A stretch of DNA of 64,000 nucleotides from Bacteroidales bacterium. GTDB lineage: Bacteria; Bacteroidota; Bacteroidia; Bacteroidales; UBA932. A program made the position numbers and the translations under genes. Positions 1 through 8,584 of the stretch are shown one piece after another. The notes beneath the pieces are model-generated. The model was not told where the DNA came from. It saw only the letters and a list, made by a program, of their open reading frames with translations, and ran no database searches. Every line of letters starts with the position of its first letter. Position 1 is the first letter of the stretch. The stretch covers positions 1 through 64,000 of the forward strand of contig JAFRXO010000006.1 in NCBI GenBank assembly GCA_017443465.1, read 5' to 3'.

Positions 1-118
1 AGGGCGGAAAAAGCAGATTATCGTTTTGATTGTAAGATTTAAAGACTACCTTTGCCATTGCTGATATATATTCTTTCTTTTTCGCAACTACAAGATAGTA
101 ATTATTTATCAGAAAAGC

Positions 119-155
119 AATAGCTATCCGATTGAATTTCACAAGGATAGCTATT
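119..155. terminator. Hairpin, probable terminator
   Basis: Inverted repeat with 11-bp perfect arms AATAGCTATCC (119-129) and GGATAGCTATT (145-155), loop 15 nt, followed on the plus strand by a T-rich stretch. It could end a gene lying left of the window. Confidence 0.5.
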
Positions 156-198
156 TATTTTAAATGCCCAGCCTTTATCTGGAAGAATTTGTACAAAA

Positions 199-241
199 AA
201 GAGGATGACCTCAAGTCCTAAGACTTTTTAGTCACCCTCTT
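199..241. terminator. Hairpin, probable terminator
   Basis: Arms AAGAGGATGAC (199-209) and GTCACCCTCTT (231-241) pair except at one position. A second stem AAGTC/GACTT with loop CTAA sits inside (213-226). An A-run precedes it (195-200), so on the minus strand it is followed by a T-run. Confidence 0.45.
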
Positions 242-243
242 AT

Positions 244-400
244 TGTGAGATATAGTCCACTTATTGAGGGGGCGTTCCCCCTCAAGCTCCCCTGAACTCG
301 CTTCGCTCGGACGCAGGCTCTCGGCCTGCTTTTTTTGTGAGATATGCTTCATTCATTGAGGGGCGTACCCCTCAAACTCCCTGAACTCGCTTCGCTCGGA
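244..400. repeat. Two diverged 65-bp direct repeats
   Basis: Copies at 244-311 and 336-400 both begin TGTGAGATAT and end GAACTCGCTTCGCTCGGA. Each carries an internal stem-loop: TTGAGGGGG-CGTT-CCCCCTCAA (264-285) and TTGAGGGG-CGTA-CCCCTCAA (356-375). The loops keep CGT and both arms changed together (9 bp against 8 bp), so the hairpin appears to be conserved rather than the exact sequence. Function unknown. Confidence 0.8.
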
Positions 401-600
401 TGCGCCCAAGGCCTGGATGAGCCGATTTGGAGACGGCAGGTCCCCGGCATGACGAGTGGAGCCAGCGTCTTGCGACGGCGATTGTGTGAGGAACGTTATA
501 CGCCGTCAGGCGGATAAAAGTTCCGAGTCCGCCGTCGAGCCGGCGAAGCGAAATCATGCCCTGCCGTCGACGTATGAGGCGAATCCGGGCCTGGGCGCAT
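400..600. repeat. ~200-bp imperfect palindrome with central hairpin
   Basis: The outer arms ATGCGCCCA (400-408) and TGGGCGCAT (592-600) are exact complements. Going inward, further matching blocks occur at similar distance on both sides (GACGGCAGG, GGCATGA, GACGGCG, each facing its complement). The centre is a hairpin at 490-524: GGAAC...CGCC-gtca-GGCG...GTTCC. It could be a structured RNA gene, a palindromic repeat or a non-autonomous mobile remnant. The sequence alone does not decide. Confidence 0.7.
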
Positions 601-609
601 TGAGGGGCC

Positions 610-1182
610 CTAGTCCAGCATGAGTCCGTGCCTGACCTGGCGGACGGCTTCTTCCCCTTTCAGTTTCCTCAGGATTTCCAGTCCGAATTCGATCGCGCAT
701 CCGGCACCGCGTCCTGTAACCAGGTTCCCGTCAGCTACCGCCTTCTGGCAGAGGTACTGAGCTCCCTTGTCCAGCAAATAACCCTCGAATCCGTCAAAGC
801 AGGTGAATTTCCTCCCCTCCAGTCCGGGCAGCTGGGAGACAACGAGCCCCGGTGCTGCGCATATGGCAGCAACGATCCCTCCCTGGGCGAAATGTTCGCG
901 CATCAGATCGATCAATCCAGAGTGTGCTGCCAGGTTGCGTGTTCCGGGCATGCCTCCGGGGAAGATCATCACATCCTCCGGACCGGTTTCATCCTTCGCT
1001 GACGGAAGTTCGGCATATGTCATGTCAGCCGTGACTGTGATACCGTGCGAGGACGTCACCATATAGGAATCCGAAATAGAAACGGTCTTGACATCCAGGG
1101 AACCTCTCCTGAGGACGTCGATGGTGCAGATGGCTTCCATGTCTTCGAAACCGTCTGCCAGGAAAATGTGAATGCCTTTCAT
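610..1182 (-). CDS. DJ-1/PfpI family protein (YajL-like)
   Basis: A 190-residue protein spanning one DJ-1/ThiJ domain. The nucleophile-elbow cysteine is C108 in AAICAAPG and the acid that lowers its pKa in this family is E16 in GFEDMEA. The GGMPG loop near residue 77 is also typical. Family members include Cys-dependent chaperones, glyoxalases and disputed deglycases. Length and motifs fit the YajL/DJ-1 branch better than PfpI proteases, but the exact substrate cannot be read from sequence. It is the last gene of a minus-strand pair, 13 nt downstream of the YugP-type peptidase gene, and probably cotranscribed with it. Confidence 0.88.
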   Translation of the reverse strand: MKGIHIFLADGFEDMEAICTIDVLRRGSLDVKTVSISDSYMVTSSHGITVTADMTYAELPSAKDETGPEDVMIFPGGMPGTRNLAAHSGLIDLMREHFAQGGIVAAICAAPGLVVSQLPGLEGRKFTCFDGFEGYLLDKGAQYLCQKAVADGNLVTGRGAGCAIEFGLEILRKLKGEEAVRQVRHGLMLD

Positions 1183-1195
1183 ATTAAATTAATTA

Positions 1196-1894
1196 TCAGT
1201 CCCTTCCGCGTCCAAGAGAGATATAGTACAACAGGGTAGCCAGAGAGCCGAGGGCCGAGATGACATATGTGTATGCCGCCCATTTGAGCGCATCGGTGGC
1301 AAGGGGCAGGGTAGCAACGTCGGAGACACCTGAGCTCCGCAGCCATGAGACCGCTCTCTGGGAGGCGTTGATCTCTACGGGAAGGGTTACAAGGCTGAAT
1401 AAGGTGGACATTGCGAACAATGCCACACCGAGCCAGAATATTCCGGGGAAAATGCTGATTACCATCAGTCCGGCCATCAGAACCCACATGACTATGTTGT
1501 TGCTGAAAGAGACTACCGGCACCAGGGCTGAACGCATTTTCAGCGGAGCATATCCGGTGGCGTGCTGGATGACATGGCCGCACTCATGCGCTGCAATCGC
1601 AGCGGCGGCTATGGATGCCCTTCCGTAAACACCCTCGCTCAGGTTCACCGTCTTGTTGACAGGATTGTAATGGTCCGTGAGCTGCCCGGGAATGGAAACT
1701 ATCTGCACATCGTATATCCCATTGTCATGGAGCATCTTCTGCGCTACCTGGGCGCCGGTCATGCCATTAGGGGTACGAACCTGAGAGTATTTGTGGAAAC
1801 GGGAATTCAGGGTTGACTGGATGAGCCAGCTCAGGATCATGACCAGTCCCATGATTATCCATATCGAATAGCCGCTGAGTAATGATGAATCCAT
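1196..1894 (-). CDS. YugP-type membrane zinc metallopeptidase
   Basis: A 232-residue membrane protein of the neutral zinc metallopeptidase family named after Bacillus YugP. The zinc motif HECGH lies at residues 103-107 in AIAAHECGHVIQ. One hydrophobic segment lies at about residues 9-26, and further segments follow the active site (about 125-175 and near the C-terminus), placing the active site at the membrane. Family substrates are unknown; a role in membrane protein turnover is inferred. The start ATG at 1894 has a good upstream promoter (1919-1926). It is followed by the DJ-1-like gene in the same direction. Confidence 0.87.
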   Translation of the reverse strand: MDSSLLSGYSIWIIMGLVMILSWLIQSTLNSRFHKYSQVRTPNGMTGAQVAQKMLHDNGIYDVQIVSIPGQLTDHYNPVNKTVNLSEGVYGRASIAAAAIAAHECGHVIQHATGYAPLKMRSALVPVVSFSNNIVMWVLMAGLMVISIFPGIFWLGVALFAMSTLFSLVTLPVEINASQRAVSWLRSSGVSDVATLPLATDALKWAAYTYVISALGSLATLLYYISLGRGRD

Positions 1895-1918
1895 AATTGT
1901 TCATTTTATGTTATCATC

Positions 1919-1950
1919 CAAAGATAATAAAAAACGTTATTCCGGCCAAT
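1919..1950 (-). promoter_or_regulatory. Promoter of the YugP-type gene
   Basis: On the minus strand TATCTTTG (1919-1926) matches the Bacteroidetes -7 consensus TAnnTTTG. An ATTG (1947-1950) lies 20 nt upstream as an imperfect -33 TTTG. The -7 box ends 24 nt before the ATG. Confidence 0.6.
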
Positions 1951-1991
1951 AAGTCAGAATAATTTGGTAATTTTACAAATTATTTGACCAT

Positions 1992-3107
1992 ATGGACCAT
2001 TCCGGTGACGATTTTTCACGGCTGGAGCTCAGGCTCCCCAATGCGCTCGAGAACTACAGGTACTTTCGCTCGCGGCTGGAAGCCACGACGAAACTGTTGG
2101 TTCTCGTGAAGGCCAATGCATATGGTCACGGGGCAGTGGAATTCGCGGCTATGATGCAATCGGCTGGCGCTGATTACCTTGCAGTAGCTCTTCCTATCGA
2201 AGGGATGGAACTCCGCAAGGCTGGTATCACCCTGCCTATCCTGGTATTGACCGCCGGCACTGACTTCTTCAATGAGATTATAGACCATCGTCTCGAACCC
2301 GGAATCCCGAATCTTTACACCCTGAAGGCATTGTGTGACGTACTCACTGCACGTGGAATCAAGGACTATCCTATCCATATCAAGTTGGATACTGGAATGC
2401 ACAGGCTGGGTTTCATGACTTCGGAACTGCCTGACTTGATTGCTTTCCTTAACGGGACCGACCGCGTCCGTGTGAAATCAGTGTATTCCCATCTGGCAGT
2501 TGCCGAGGATCCCGCCTGGGATGAGTTTACCCTAGGGCAGATCGGGATGTTCCGCCGGAATGCCGAAGACCTGGGAGAGGGGATCGGTTACAAGCCTATG
2601 TGGCATATCCTGAATTCCGCCGGCATAGAGCGTTTCCCGCAGTACCAGTTCGATATGGTCCGCCTGGGTATAGGCATATATGGGATCAGCTCCCTTCCAG
2701 GAGTTTCTCTCGCCCCGGTTGCATCCCTAAAGTGCAAGATATTGCAGATAAAGACCTTGACTGCATCCGACGGTGCGATCGGGTACGGCCAGCACGGGCC
2801 CATAGCCCCTGAGGGGACGGTAATCGCCACCATACCTGTAGGTTATGCCGACTGCGTGGACCGCAGGTTCGGCTGCGGCCGCGTTTCGTTCAGCGTGAAC
2901 GGCCATAGGGTCCCGACTATCGGAAACATATGCATGGATATGTGCATGATTGATGTGACCGGCGTACCGGCTGCGGTAGGGGACACTGTAACTATTTTCG
3001 GAGAGGATCCTACTGTATCCGAACTTGCGGACATCCTGGGAACTATCCCATATGAAATCTTCACGTCCGTCCCGCGCCGTATCGAGCGCGTCGTGATCCG
3101 CCGCTGA
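1992..3107 (+). CDS. alr: Alanine racemase
   Basis: A 371-residue PLP-dependent racemase that interconverts L- and D-alanine for peptidoglycan. K40 in VLVKANAYGHG is the Schiff-base lysine and Y285 in IPVGYAD is the opposing catalytic tyrosine. Length equals the usual Alr. Unlike many Bacteroidetes, there is no fused MurF domain upstream. It stands alone on the plus strand, convergent with tadA, their stops separated by one base. The start ATG is inside a CATATG hexamer; a later start would cut into the first barrel strand. Confidence 0.95.
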   Translation: MDHSGDDFSRLELRLPNALENYRYFRSRLEATTKLLVLVKANAYGHGAVEFAAMMQSAGADYLAVALPIEGMELRKAGITLPILVLTAGTDFFNEIIDHRLEPGIPNLYTLKALCDVLTARGIKDYPIHIKLDTGMHRLGFMTSELPDLIAFLNGTDRVRVKSVYSHLAVAEDPAWDEFTLGQIGMFRRNAEDLGEGIGYKPMWHILNSAGIERFPQYQFDMVRLGIGIYGISSLPGVSLAPVASLKCKILQIKTLTASDGAIGYGQHGPIAPEGTVIATIPVGYADCVDRRFGCGRVSFSVNGHRVPTIGNICMDMCMIDVTGVPAAVGDTVTIFGEDPTVSELADILGTIPYEIFTSVPRRIERVVIRR

Positions 3108-3108
3108 A

Positions 3109-3543
3109 TCAGCGTTTCGAATTGAAGAATCCGCTTATCAGGCCGGAGCATTCCTCGGTGAGGACTCCGGAAGTGACCTTGGTCTTCGGATGGAGGAGGG
3201 AAGGGGAGAAAAGGGAATAACCCCTCTTCGGGTCGGCAGCACCATATACCAGATGCCCGAGCTGGGCCCAGTTCATCGCGGCAGCACACATCGGGCATGG
3301 CTCGACGGTGACATATAATGTGCAATCATTCAGGTATTTCCCGCCTAGCGCTTCGGTCGCAGCGGTAATTGCGATCATTTCGGCGTGGGCGGTGGGATCG
3401 TGGAGTCTCTCGCTCATGTTGTACCCTTTGGCGATTACCCTGTTCCCGCAGACGATAACTGCTCCTACCGGTACTTCATCCTCCTCAGCGGCTGCCTTCG
3501 CCTGAAGGATCGCTTCCTTCATGTATTTCTCGTCCGCTGTCAT
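3109..3543 (-). CDS. tadA: tRNA-specific adenosine deaminase TadA
   Basis: A 144-residue cytidine/deoxycytidylate deaminase fold enzyme. Zinc and catalytic residues are in TAHAEM (H53, E55) and EPCPMC (C83, C86). The LNDCTLYVTVEPC segment and the KTKVTSGVL tail resemble TadA of Bacteroidetes, which converts A34 to inosine in tRNA-Arg. A guanine deaminase is the main alternative, made less likely by these segments. The ATG at 3543 lies 59 nt inside the upstream acyl-CoA synthetase gene, an unusually long same-strand overlap; an internal ATG at 3522 would still overlap. Confidence 0.88.
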   Translation of the reverse strand: MTADEKYMKEAILQAKAAAEEDEVPVGAVIVCGNRVIAKGYNMSERLHDPTAHAEMIAITAATEALGGKYLNDCTLYVTVEPCPMCAAAMNWAQLGHLVYGAADPKRGYSLFSPSLLHPKTKVTSGVLTEECSGLISGFFNSKR

Positions 3544-5203
3544 CAGCCTGTTTTTCTTTCTTGTCGGTGTAGAGGAACCTGCGGATCTTATGGGTGGCGG
3601 TTTTCTCGAAGGGCTCCTTCATTATTTCCACATCCTTCACCTGGGAAGTCCTGTTCACCCTCTTGTTGATGTACTCCATGATGGCGTTCCGCTTGGCCTC
3701 CAGGTTTTCGAAGAATTTGTCTTCCTTCTCCTGGTCCCAGTCCAGAACCTTGTCATCGAGTTTGATGAGGGCTACCAGCCGTCCGTCCCTCTCGACTACG
3801 AGGGAGTCATTGACTCCGGAGTAATTGTTGATGACCTGCTCGATTTCCTCAGGATAAATGTTTTCTCCGGAAGGTCCGACTATCATGTTCCCGAGGCGTC
3901 CCTTAATATAGTATCGGCCCTTGCTGTCAACTGAAGCCAGGTCATTGGTCCTGAACCATCCGTCCGGGGTGAGGGCGGCACGTGTACGCTGCGGGTCTTT
4001 GTAATAGCCTAGCATGACGTTGTTTCCGTTCACCACTATCTCTCCCTCTCCGGTCTTCGGATTGACGTTCTGGAGTTTGACTTCGACTCCATATGCCGGC
4101 ACTCCGCAGGAGCCGACTACAGTCTTTCCGACACAGGCATTGGTGATCAGAGGTGCGGTCTCGGTCAGGCCGTATCCGATTGCATATGGGAAATGGGCTT
4201 TCTTGAGGAAGGATTCGACTTCGGGATCCAGTTTCGCTCCACCTACCCCGAAGAAGCGCAGCCTGCCACCCATAGACTTGTAAAGCCTCCGTCCTACGAG
4301 CCAGTAAAGCAGGTGGGGAGTTTTCTTCTCCATCCATGACAGGATGCGGCTCTTGGCAATGGTAGGAACTATGGAAGCCCTGTAGATCTTCTCGATAATC
4401 AGCGGGACGGAACACATTATCGTTGGCTTCACCTTCTTGACTGCATCCATGAGGATGGAAGGAGTGGGCGGGCGCTGGATGTAATAGACGCATCCTCCTG
4501 CGTAGAGGGGATAGAGGAGGCTGAAGGCCATTTCATATGTGTGCGCCATAGGCAGGATGGAAAGCCACCTGTCCTTCGGCCCCGCTTTCTGGGCATGGGC
4601 CGCTGCGATAATGTTCACACAGAGGTTCCGGTGTGACAGCATAACCCCCTTCGCATTTCCGGAAGTGCCTGAGGTATAGAAGATTGCAGCTAGGTCATCC
4701 GGCAGGGGATCTTTAACGACCCCGTCACAGGTGAAGGCCTCATCGTCAGCCTTGATTATCTCGAAAGTCTCGATGTCAATCACGAGGGTAAGCTTCTGCT
4801 TGCATTCTTCGCTGAGTTTGGGAAGCAGGCGCTTCGAAATGAACAGAGCCTTTGCGCTGGAGTGGGTGAGGATGTTAGTGACTTCGCTTTCGGAGGATTC
4901 TGCCAGGATTGGAACAAATATCCTTCCGAAGGGCACCACGGAGAACATCGCAACCGTCCAGTTCGGCATGTTCTGTGACATCAGTGCTACCTTGTCCCCG
5001 GCACTGACATTGAACCTGGAGAGAAGGTGCGACAGGTCGAGGCACTTCTTGCGGAATGAAGCATATGTGTGTGCCTGTGTACCGTCTATGTACTGTGAAA
5101 GCGGCCTCTTTGCAAAGGCAATGGTGGAGTATTCGAAAAGCTTCGCAAGTGTCGTGATGTAATTCTCGCGATTTGTAGTCAGACGTCTGTAGAAGCTGTT
5201 CAT
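3485..5203 (-). CDS. Long-chain acyl-CoA synthetase (AMP-forming)
   Basis: A 572-residue adenylate-forming enzyme that activates fatty acids with ATP and CoA. The AMP-binding P-loop IFYTSGTSGNAKG begins near residue 174, followed by the conserved YGLTETAP motif and the WFRTNDLASVDSKGRYYIKGR hinge region. FadD-like length. The C-terminal tail (after TATHKIRRFLY) is polar and overlaps tadA. Directly upstream, 10 nt away, is a PlsC-like acyltransferase, so the two probably supply and use acyl groups for phospholipid or lipid A-like products. No membrane segment is evident. Confidence 0.9.
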   Translation of the reverse strand: MNSFYRRLTTNRENYITTLAKLFEYSTIAFAKRPLSQYIDGTQAHTYASFRKKCLDLSHLLSRFNVSAGDKVALMSQNMPNWTVAMFSVVPFGRIFVPILAESSESEVTNILTHSSAKALFISKRLLPKLSEECKQKLTLVIDIETFEIIKADDEAFTCDGVVKDPLPDDLAAIFYTSGTSGNAKGVMLSHRNLCVNIIAAAHAQKAGPKDRWLSILPMAHTYEMAFSLLYPLYAGGCVYYIQRPPTPSILMDAVKKVKPTIMCSVPLIIEKIYRASIVPTIAKSRILSWMEKKTPHLLYWLVGRRLYKSMGGRLRFFGVGGAKLDPEVESFLKKAHFPYAIGYGLTETAPLITNACVGKTVVGSCGVPAYGVEVKLQNVNPKTGEGEIVVNGNNVMLGYYKDPQRTRAALTPDGWFRTNDLASVDSKGRYYIKGRLGNMIVGPSGENIYPEEIEQVINNYSGVNDSLVVERDGRLVALIKLDDKVLDWDQEKEDKFFENLEAKRNAIMEYINKRVNRTSQVKDVEIMKEPFEKTATHKIRRFLYTDKKEKQADDSGREIHEGSDPSGEGSR

Positions 5204-5213
5204 AGGTGTTCGG

Positions 5214-5798
5214 TTAATGGGTTATGAAGCGCTCCGGGTGCTTTCCCTGGATGTGCATGTCCTCGTAGATCTGCTGTATCCTGGTCATGTCCGCGCGGGC
5301 GTCGTCCGACAACTCGAATTTCTCACCGCAGCTTATCCTCTTGGTGCCCCAGTCGAAATACGCGAGATAAACGGGAACACCTGCTTCTTTTGCGATGGTG
5401 TGGAATCCTGTCTTCCAGCGCTTCACGGGTTTGCGGGTCCCTTCTGGAGCAATGGCGAGGATGAACTCATCCTCTTTTTCCATCTCCGAAATGAGGCTTC
5501 TTACGAGTGTCGTTGCGTTGGTCCTGTCAACCGGTATGCCTCCCATCTTTCGAAGCAGCCCTCCGAGGGGCCAGAAGAATAGCTCCTTCTTGACTATGAC
5601 CCTGGCTTTCTGCTTGCCATATGAAGTGTAGAAAAAGTAGGACACCACGAAGTCCCAGAGGGAAGTGTGAGGAACCCCCAGAAGGACTGCCTTCTTTTCC
5701 GGGACAGGTCCTCCGACGCGGGTCCAGCCCATCTTTTTCAGCACCCACCCGCAGAAACGGGCCCATCGTGCTTTGCGCGTACTGTTTCCTTCACTCAT
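5214..5798 (-). CDS. PlsC-like 1-acylglycerol-phosphate acyltransferase family
   Basis: A 194-residue acyltransferase of the glycerol-3-phosphate acyltransferase superfamily. The catalytic HX4D is H44-TSLW-D49 in GVPHTSLWDF and the substrate-binding motif APEGTRK has E119-G-T121. It is shorter than classical PlsC and resembles the group of small Bacteroidetes acyltransferases with unknown acceptor. Probably membrane-associated by a hydrophobic stretch around residues 38-60. It lies 7 nt after parE and 10 nt before the acyl-CoA synthetase. Confidence 0.85.
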   Translation of the reverse strand: MSEGNSTRKARWARFCGWVLKKMGWTRVGGPVPEKKAVLLGVPHTSLWDFVVSYFFYTSYGKQKARVIVKKELFFWPLGGLLRKMGGIPVDRTNATTLVRSLISEMEKEDEFILAIAPEGTRKPVKRWKTGFHTIAKEAGVPVYLAYFDWGTKRISCGEKFELSDDARADMTRIQQIYEDMHIQGKHPERFITH

Positions 5799-5805
5799 AT
5801 GCAGA

Positions 5806-7731
5806 TCAGATGTTTATGTCCTCCAGTTCGACTTCTGAACGCAGGTTCTTGCGGATGAAGTTCTGGCGCTCGATGGTGTTGTCTCCCATGTAGAACTCCA
5901 TTATCTGGGATATGGATTCCTCATCGCTGAGTTTCACAAGGTCGAGCCTCATGCCTTCTCCTATGAAGTCGGTGAATTCATTCGAAGAAATCTCTCCCAA
6001 GCCTTTGAAGCGGGTTATCTCGGGCTTGTCCTTGATTTCCTTGAGGGCTTTGGCCCTCTCGTCATCATTATAGCAGTAACGTGTTTCCTTCTTGTTGCGG
6101 ACCCTGAAGAGGGGAGTCTGGAGGATGAAAACGTGGTCACGGCGGATGAGGTCCGGGTAGAACTTCATGAGGAAGGTCAGCACCAGCATGCGGATATGCA
6201 TTCCGTCATCATCGGCATCGGTCGCTATGATGATGTTGTTGTAACGGAGCCCGTCCATGTCATCCTCTACTCCTAGGGCGGAGATAAGGAGGTTAAGTTC
6301 CTCATTCTCAGCAACCCTCTTGCGGCTCTCCTTGAAAGAGTTGATAGGCTTTCCCCTGAGGCTGAACACAGCCTGGTAGTCGGCATTCCTGGCCTTTGTG
6401 ATGGTCCCTGAAGCGGAGTCACCCTCGGTTATGAATATGCTCGATTTCTCACCCATCTCCTCCTTCCCCTTGGGAAGCTTGTCGCTGAAGTGGAAGCGGC
6501 AGTCGCGGAGCTTGCGGTTATAGACGTTGGCTTTCTTGTTGCGCTCGCGGGTCTTCTTCTGGATCCCGGAGATCTCCTCCCTTTCCTTCTGCGACGCCTT
6601 GATCTTCTCCTCTATGGTGGGGACGATGTCCATATGCATATGGAGGTAATTGTCCAGATGCTTGGCTATGAAATCGTTGACGAAAGTCCTGATGGTAGGT
6701 CCGCGGTCTATAGATGCGGATCCGTCAGCGTTGCGTATCGTCTTTCCGGAGGCGTCAGTCTCCTCTTTTTCCCACATATAGGTGGATCCCAGCTTTGTCT
6801 TGGTCTGGCCTTCGAAGTTGGGCTCCTGGATCTTGATGCTTATGGCTCCGACTATTCCCTGGCGGCAGTCCTCAGGAGCGTAGTTCTTCTTGAAGAACTC
6901 CTTGAGGGTCTTTGCTATAGCTTCGCGGAAAGCTGCCAGGTGGGTTCCTCCGTCGCGGGTGTTCTGCCCGTTGACGAAGGAGGTGATGTCCTCACCGTAA
7001 TTGTTGTCATGGGTGAGGACCACTTCTATGTCATCGTCTTCCAGGTGGATAGGCGGATAGAGGGGCGGTTCGGCGAGAGCTTCGTTTACAAGGTCCAGAA
7101 GGCCGTTCTGGGACTTGTAGGCAGTTCCGTTCAGGACAAGGGACAGTCCCTTGTTGAGGTAAGAATAGTTCTTTACCATAGTCTGGACGAAATCCATGTT
7201 GAAATCGAACGCTCCGAACATCTCGTTGTCCGGAATGAATCTCACCATGGTGCCGTTCTTCTCGGAGACTGACTCCCTTTTGCCGCTGTCCACAAGTTCA
7301 CCTCTGGAATAGGAGGCCCAGGAACTCTCTCCGTCACGGAAAGATTCCACATAGAACTTGGAGGACAGGGCGTTGACCGCCTTGGAACCGACGCCGTTGA
7401 GTCCTACGGATTTCTTGAATACGGCAGTGTCGAATTTCGCTCCGGTCATCAGGACACTGGTAGCGCGAACGACTGAATCCAGCGGGATGCCGCGGCCGAA
7501 ATCCCTGACAGTTACTTCCTTGTCCTGGATGTCGACCTTGATCTGCTTCCCGAATCCCATGGCGAATTCATCGATGGAATTGTCGATGATCTCCTTGAGA
7601 AGGACATATATGCCGTCTCCGGGGTTCGAACCGTTCCCCAGGCGTCCGATGTACATTCCGGGACGTCTGCGGATGTGTTCGATCCCTTCAAGGGTCCGTA
7701 TGTTGGCGTCAGTATAAAGTGGTTCCGGCAT
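5806..7731 (-). CDS. parE: DNA topoisomerase IV subunit B
   Basis: A 641-residue type IIA topoisomerase ATPase subunit. The GHKL ATP site includes E47 and N51 in KEIIDNSIDEF, and GLNGVGSKAVNAL. The TOPRIM domain has EGDSASG (about residue 435) and DADDDG (about 505). The LYTDANIRTLEGIEHIRRRPG opening and the TRYCYND segment are ParE-like. Its partner parC is not in the window. GyrB is the alternative but typical GyrB features such as the longer C-terminal insert are absent. Start codon is 1 nt from the tpiA stop. Confidence 0.88.
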   Translation of the reverse strand: MPEPLYTDANIRTLEGIEHIRRRPGMYIGRLGNGSNPGDGIYVLLKEIIDNSIDEFAMGFGKQIKVDIQDKEVTVRDFGRGIPLDSVVRATSVLMTGAKFDTAVFKKSVGLNGVGSKAVNALSSKFYVESFRDGESSWASYSRGELVDSGKRESVSEKNGTMVRFIPDNEMFGAFDFNMDFVQTMVKNYSYLNKGLSLVLNGTAYKSQNGLLDLVNEALAEPPLYPPIHLEDDDIEVVLTHDNNYGEDITSFVNGQNTRDGGTHLAAFREAIAKTLKEFFKKNYAPEDCRQGIVGAISIKIQEPNFEGQTKTKLGSTYMWEKEETDASGKTIRNADGSASIDRGPTIRTFVNDFIAKHLDNYLHMHMDIVPTIEEKIKASQKEREEISGIQKKTRERNKKANVYNRKLRDCRFHFSDKLPKGKEEMGEKSSIFITEGDSASGTITKARNADYQAVFSLRGKPINSFKESRKRVAENEELNLLISALGVEDDMDGLRYNNIIIATDADDDGMHIRMLVLTFLMKFYPDLIRRDHVFILQTPLFRVRNKKETRYCYNDDERAKALKEIKDKPEITRFKGLGEISSNEFTDFIGEGMRLDLVKLSDEESISQIMEFYMGDNTIERQNFIRKNLRSEVELEDINI

Positions 7732-7732
7732 T

Positions 7733-8488
7733 TCAGAAGCTCTGGGCGATCTGTATGAAACTGTCGGCCTTGAGGGCTGCTCCGCCGATCAGACCACCGT
7801 CGATGTCGCTCTGGGCGAAAAGCTCCTTGGCATTGGAAGGCTTGCAGCTGCCTCCATAGAGGATGGAGGTGTCGTCAGCTACCTGTGCTCCGAACTTGCC
7901 TGCGAGGACTTTGCGGATGCATGCATGGATTTCCTCAGCCTGCTCGGCAGTCGCGGTCTTTCCGGTGCCGATGGCCCAGACGGGCTCATATGCGACTATG
8001 ATGTTCTTCATGTCTTCTGCGGTGAAGTTGAAGAGGACATTCTCGATCTGGCTCTTGACTACATCGAAGTGCTGTCCTGCTTCCCTCTGGTCGAGGTTCT
8101 CGCCTACGCAGAGGATGACCTTGAGGCCTGCACCGAGTGCGAGGCGGACTTTCTCGACGAGTTTCTCATCGGTCTCGCCGTAGTACTGCCTCCTCTCCGA
8201 GTGGCCGAGGATGGTAAGTCCGCATCCTGCGGAAACGAGCATATCCGCAGCAACTTCTCCTGTATAGGCGCCGCTTTCCTTGTCAGCGCAGTTCTGTGCG
8301 GAGAGCTGTACTTTCGATCCCTCGAGAGCCTGTGCTACCGGTACGAGATGGGTGAATGGAGGTGCCACCACGAGTTCAACTCCTTCAGGAAGATTCTTTG
8401 ATGCTTCTACAACGGCCTTGGCGAGGGCCACGCCTTCGGGGACTGTGGTATTCATTTTCCAGTTGCCCGCTACGATGTGTTTTCTCAT
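7733..8488 (-). CDS. tpiA: Triosephosphate isomerase
   Basis: A 251-residue glycolytic TIM-barrel enzyme interconverting dihydroxyacetone phosphate and glyceraldehyde 3-phosphate. Catalytic residues are K11 (GNWKMN), H96 (LGHSERR) and E168 ([12 protein letters not shown]). I start at ATG 8488, giving [13 protein letters not shown]; an in-frame upstream ATG at 8530 would add 14 residues unlike the family and would lie upstream of the promoter -7 box (8518-8525). First gene of a five-gene minus-strand operon reaching tadA. Confidence 0.96.
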   Translation of the reverse strand: MRKHIVAGNWKMNTTVPEGVALAKAVVEASKNLPEGVELVVAPPFTHLVPVAQALEGSKVQLSAQNCADKESGAYTGEVAADMLVSAGCGLTILGHSERRQYYGETDEKLVEKVRLALGAGLKVILCVGENLDQREAGQHFDVVKSQIENVLFNFTAEDMKNIIVAYEPVWAIGTGKTATAEQAEEIHACIRKVLAGKFGAQVADDTSILYGGSCKPSNAKELFAQSDIDGGLIGGAALKADSFIQIAQSF

Positions 8489-8517
8489 GTTTTTTCCGGT
8501 TATGATAACGTATTTGG

Positions 8518-8549
8518 CAAATTTACTCAATTCTTCAGATTAATTCAAT
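8518..8549 (-). promoter_or_regulatory. Promoter of the tpiA operon
   Basis: TAAATTTG on the minus strand (8518-8525) matches the -7 consensus, with ATTG (8546-8549) 20 nt upstream. The box ends 29 nt before the tpiA ATG. Confidence 0.6.
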
Positions 8550-8557
8550 AAAATGGC

Positions 8558-8565
8558 TAACTTTG
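8558..8565 (+). promoter_or_regulatory. -7 box of the tyrS promoter
   Basis: TAACTTTG, a full match to TAnnTTTG, ends 19 nt before the tyrS ATG. No clear -33 TTTG. The divergent tpiA -7 box is 32 nt away. Confidence 0.6.
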
Positions 8566-8584
8566 CATTCCAAATTGACATCTG

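Larger units (their letters stand above)
1..609. other. Gene-free left end with hairpins and repeats
   Basis: I see no credible coding region here. Bases 1-240 are visibly more AT-rich than the rest of the window and hold two hairpins. Bases 244-400 hold two diverged copies of a ~65-bp repeat, and 400-600 form a large imperfect palindrome. A 61-codon reading frame on the minus strand (372-557) lies within the palindrome and looks fortuitous. The composition shift suggests a boundary of acquired or decayed DNA, but no mobile-element gene is visible. Confidence 0.6.

Noticed and set aside
372-557. 61-codon minus-strand frame
   Set aside because: Falls inside the 200-bp palindrome with no start context or family match.
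6490-7272. Plus-strand frame of 260 codons
   Set aside because: Antisense to parE, which is unmistakable.
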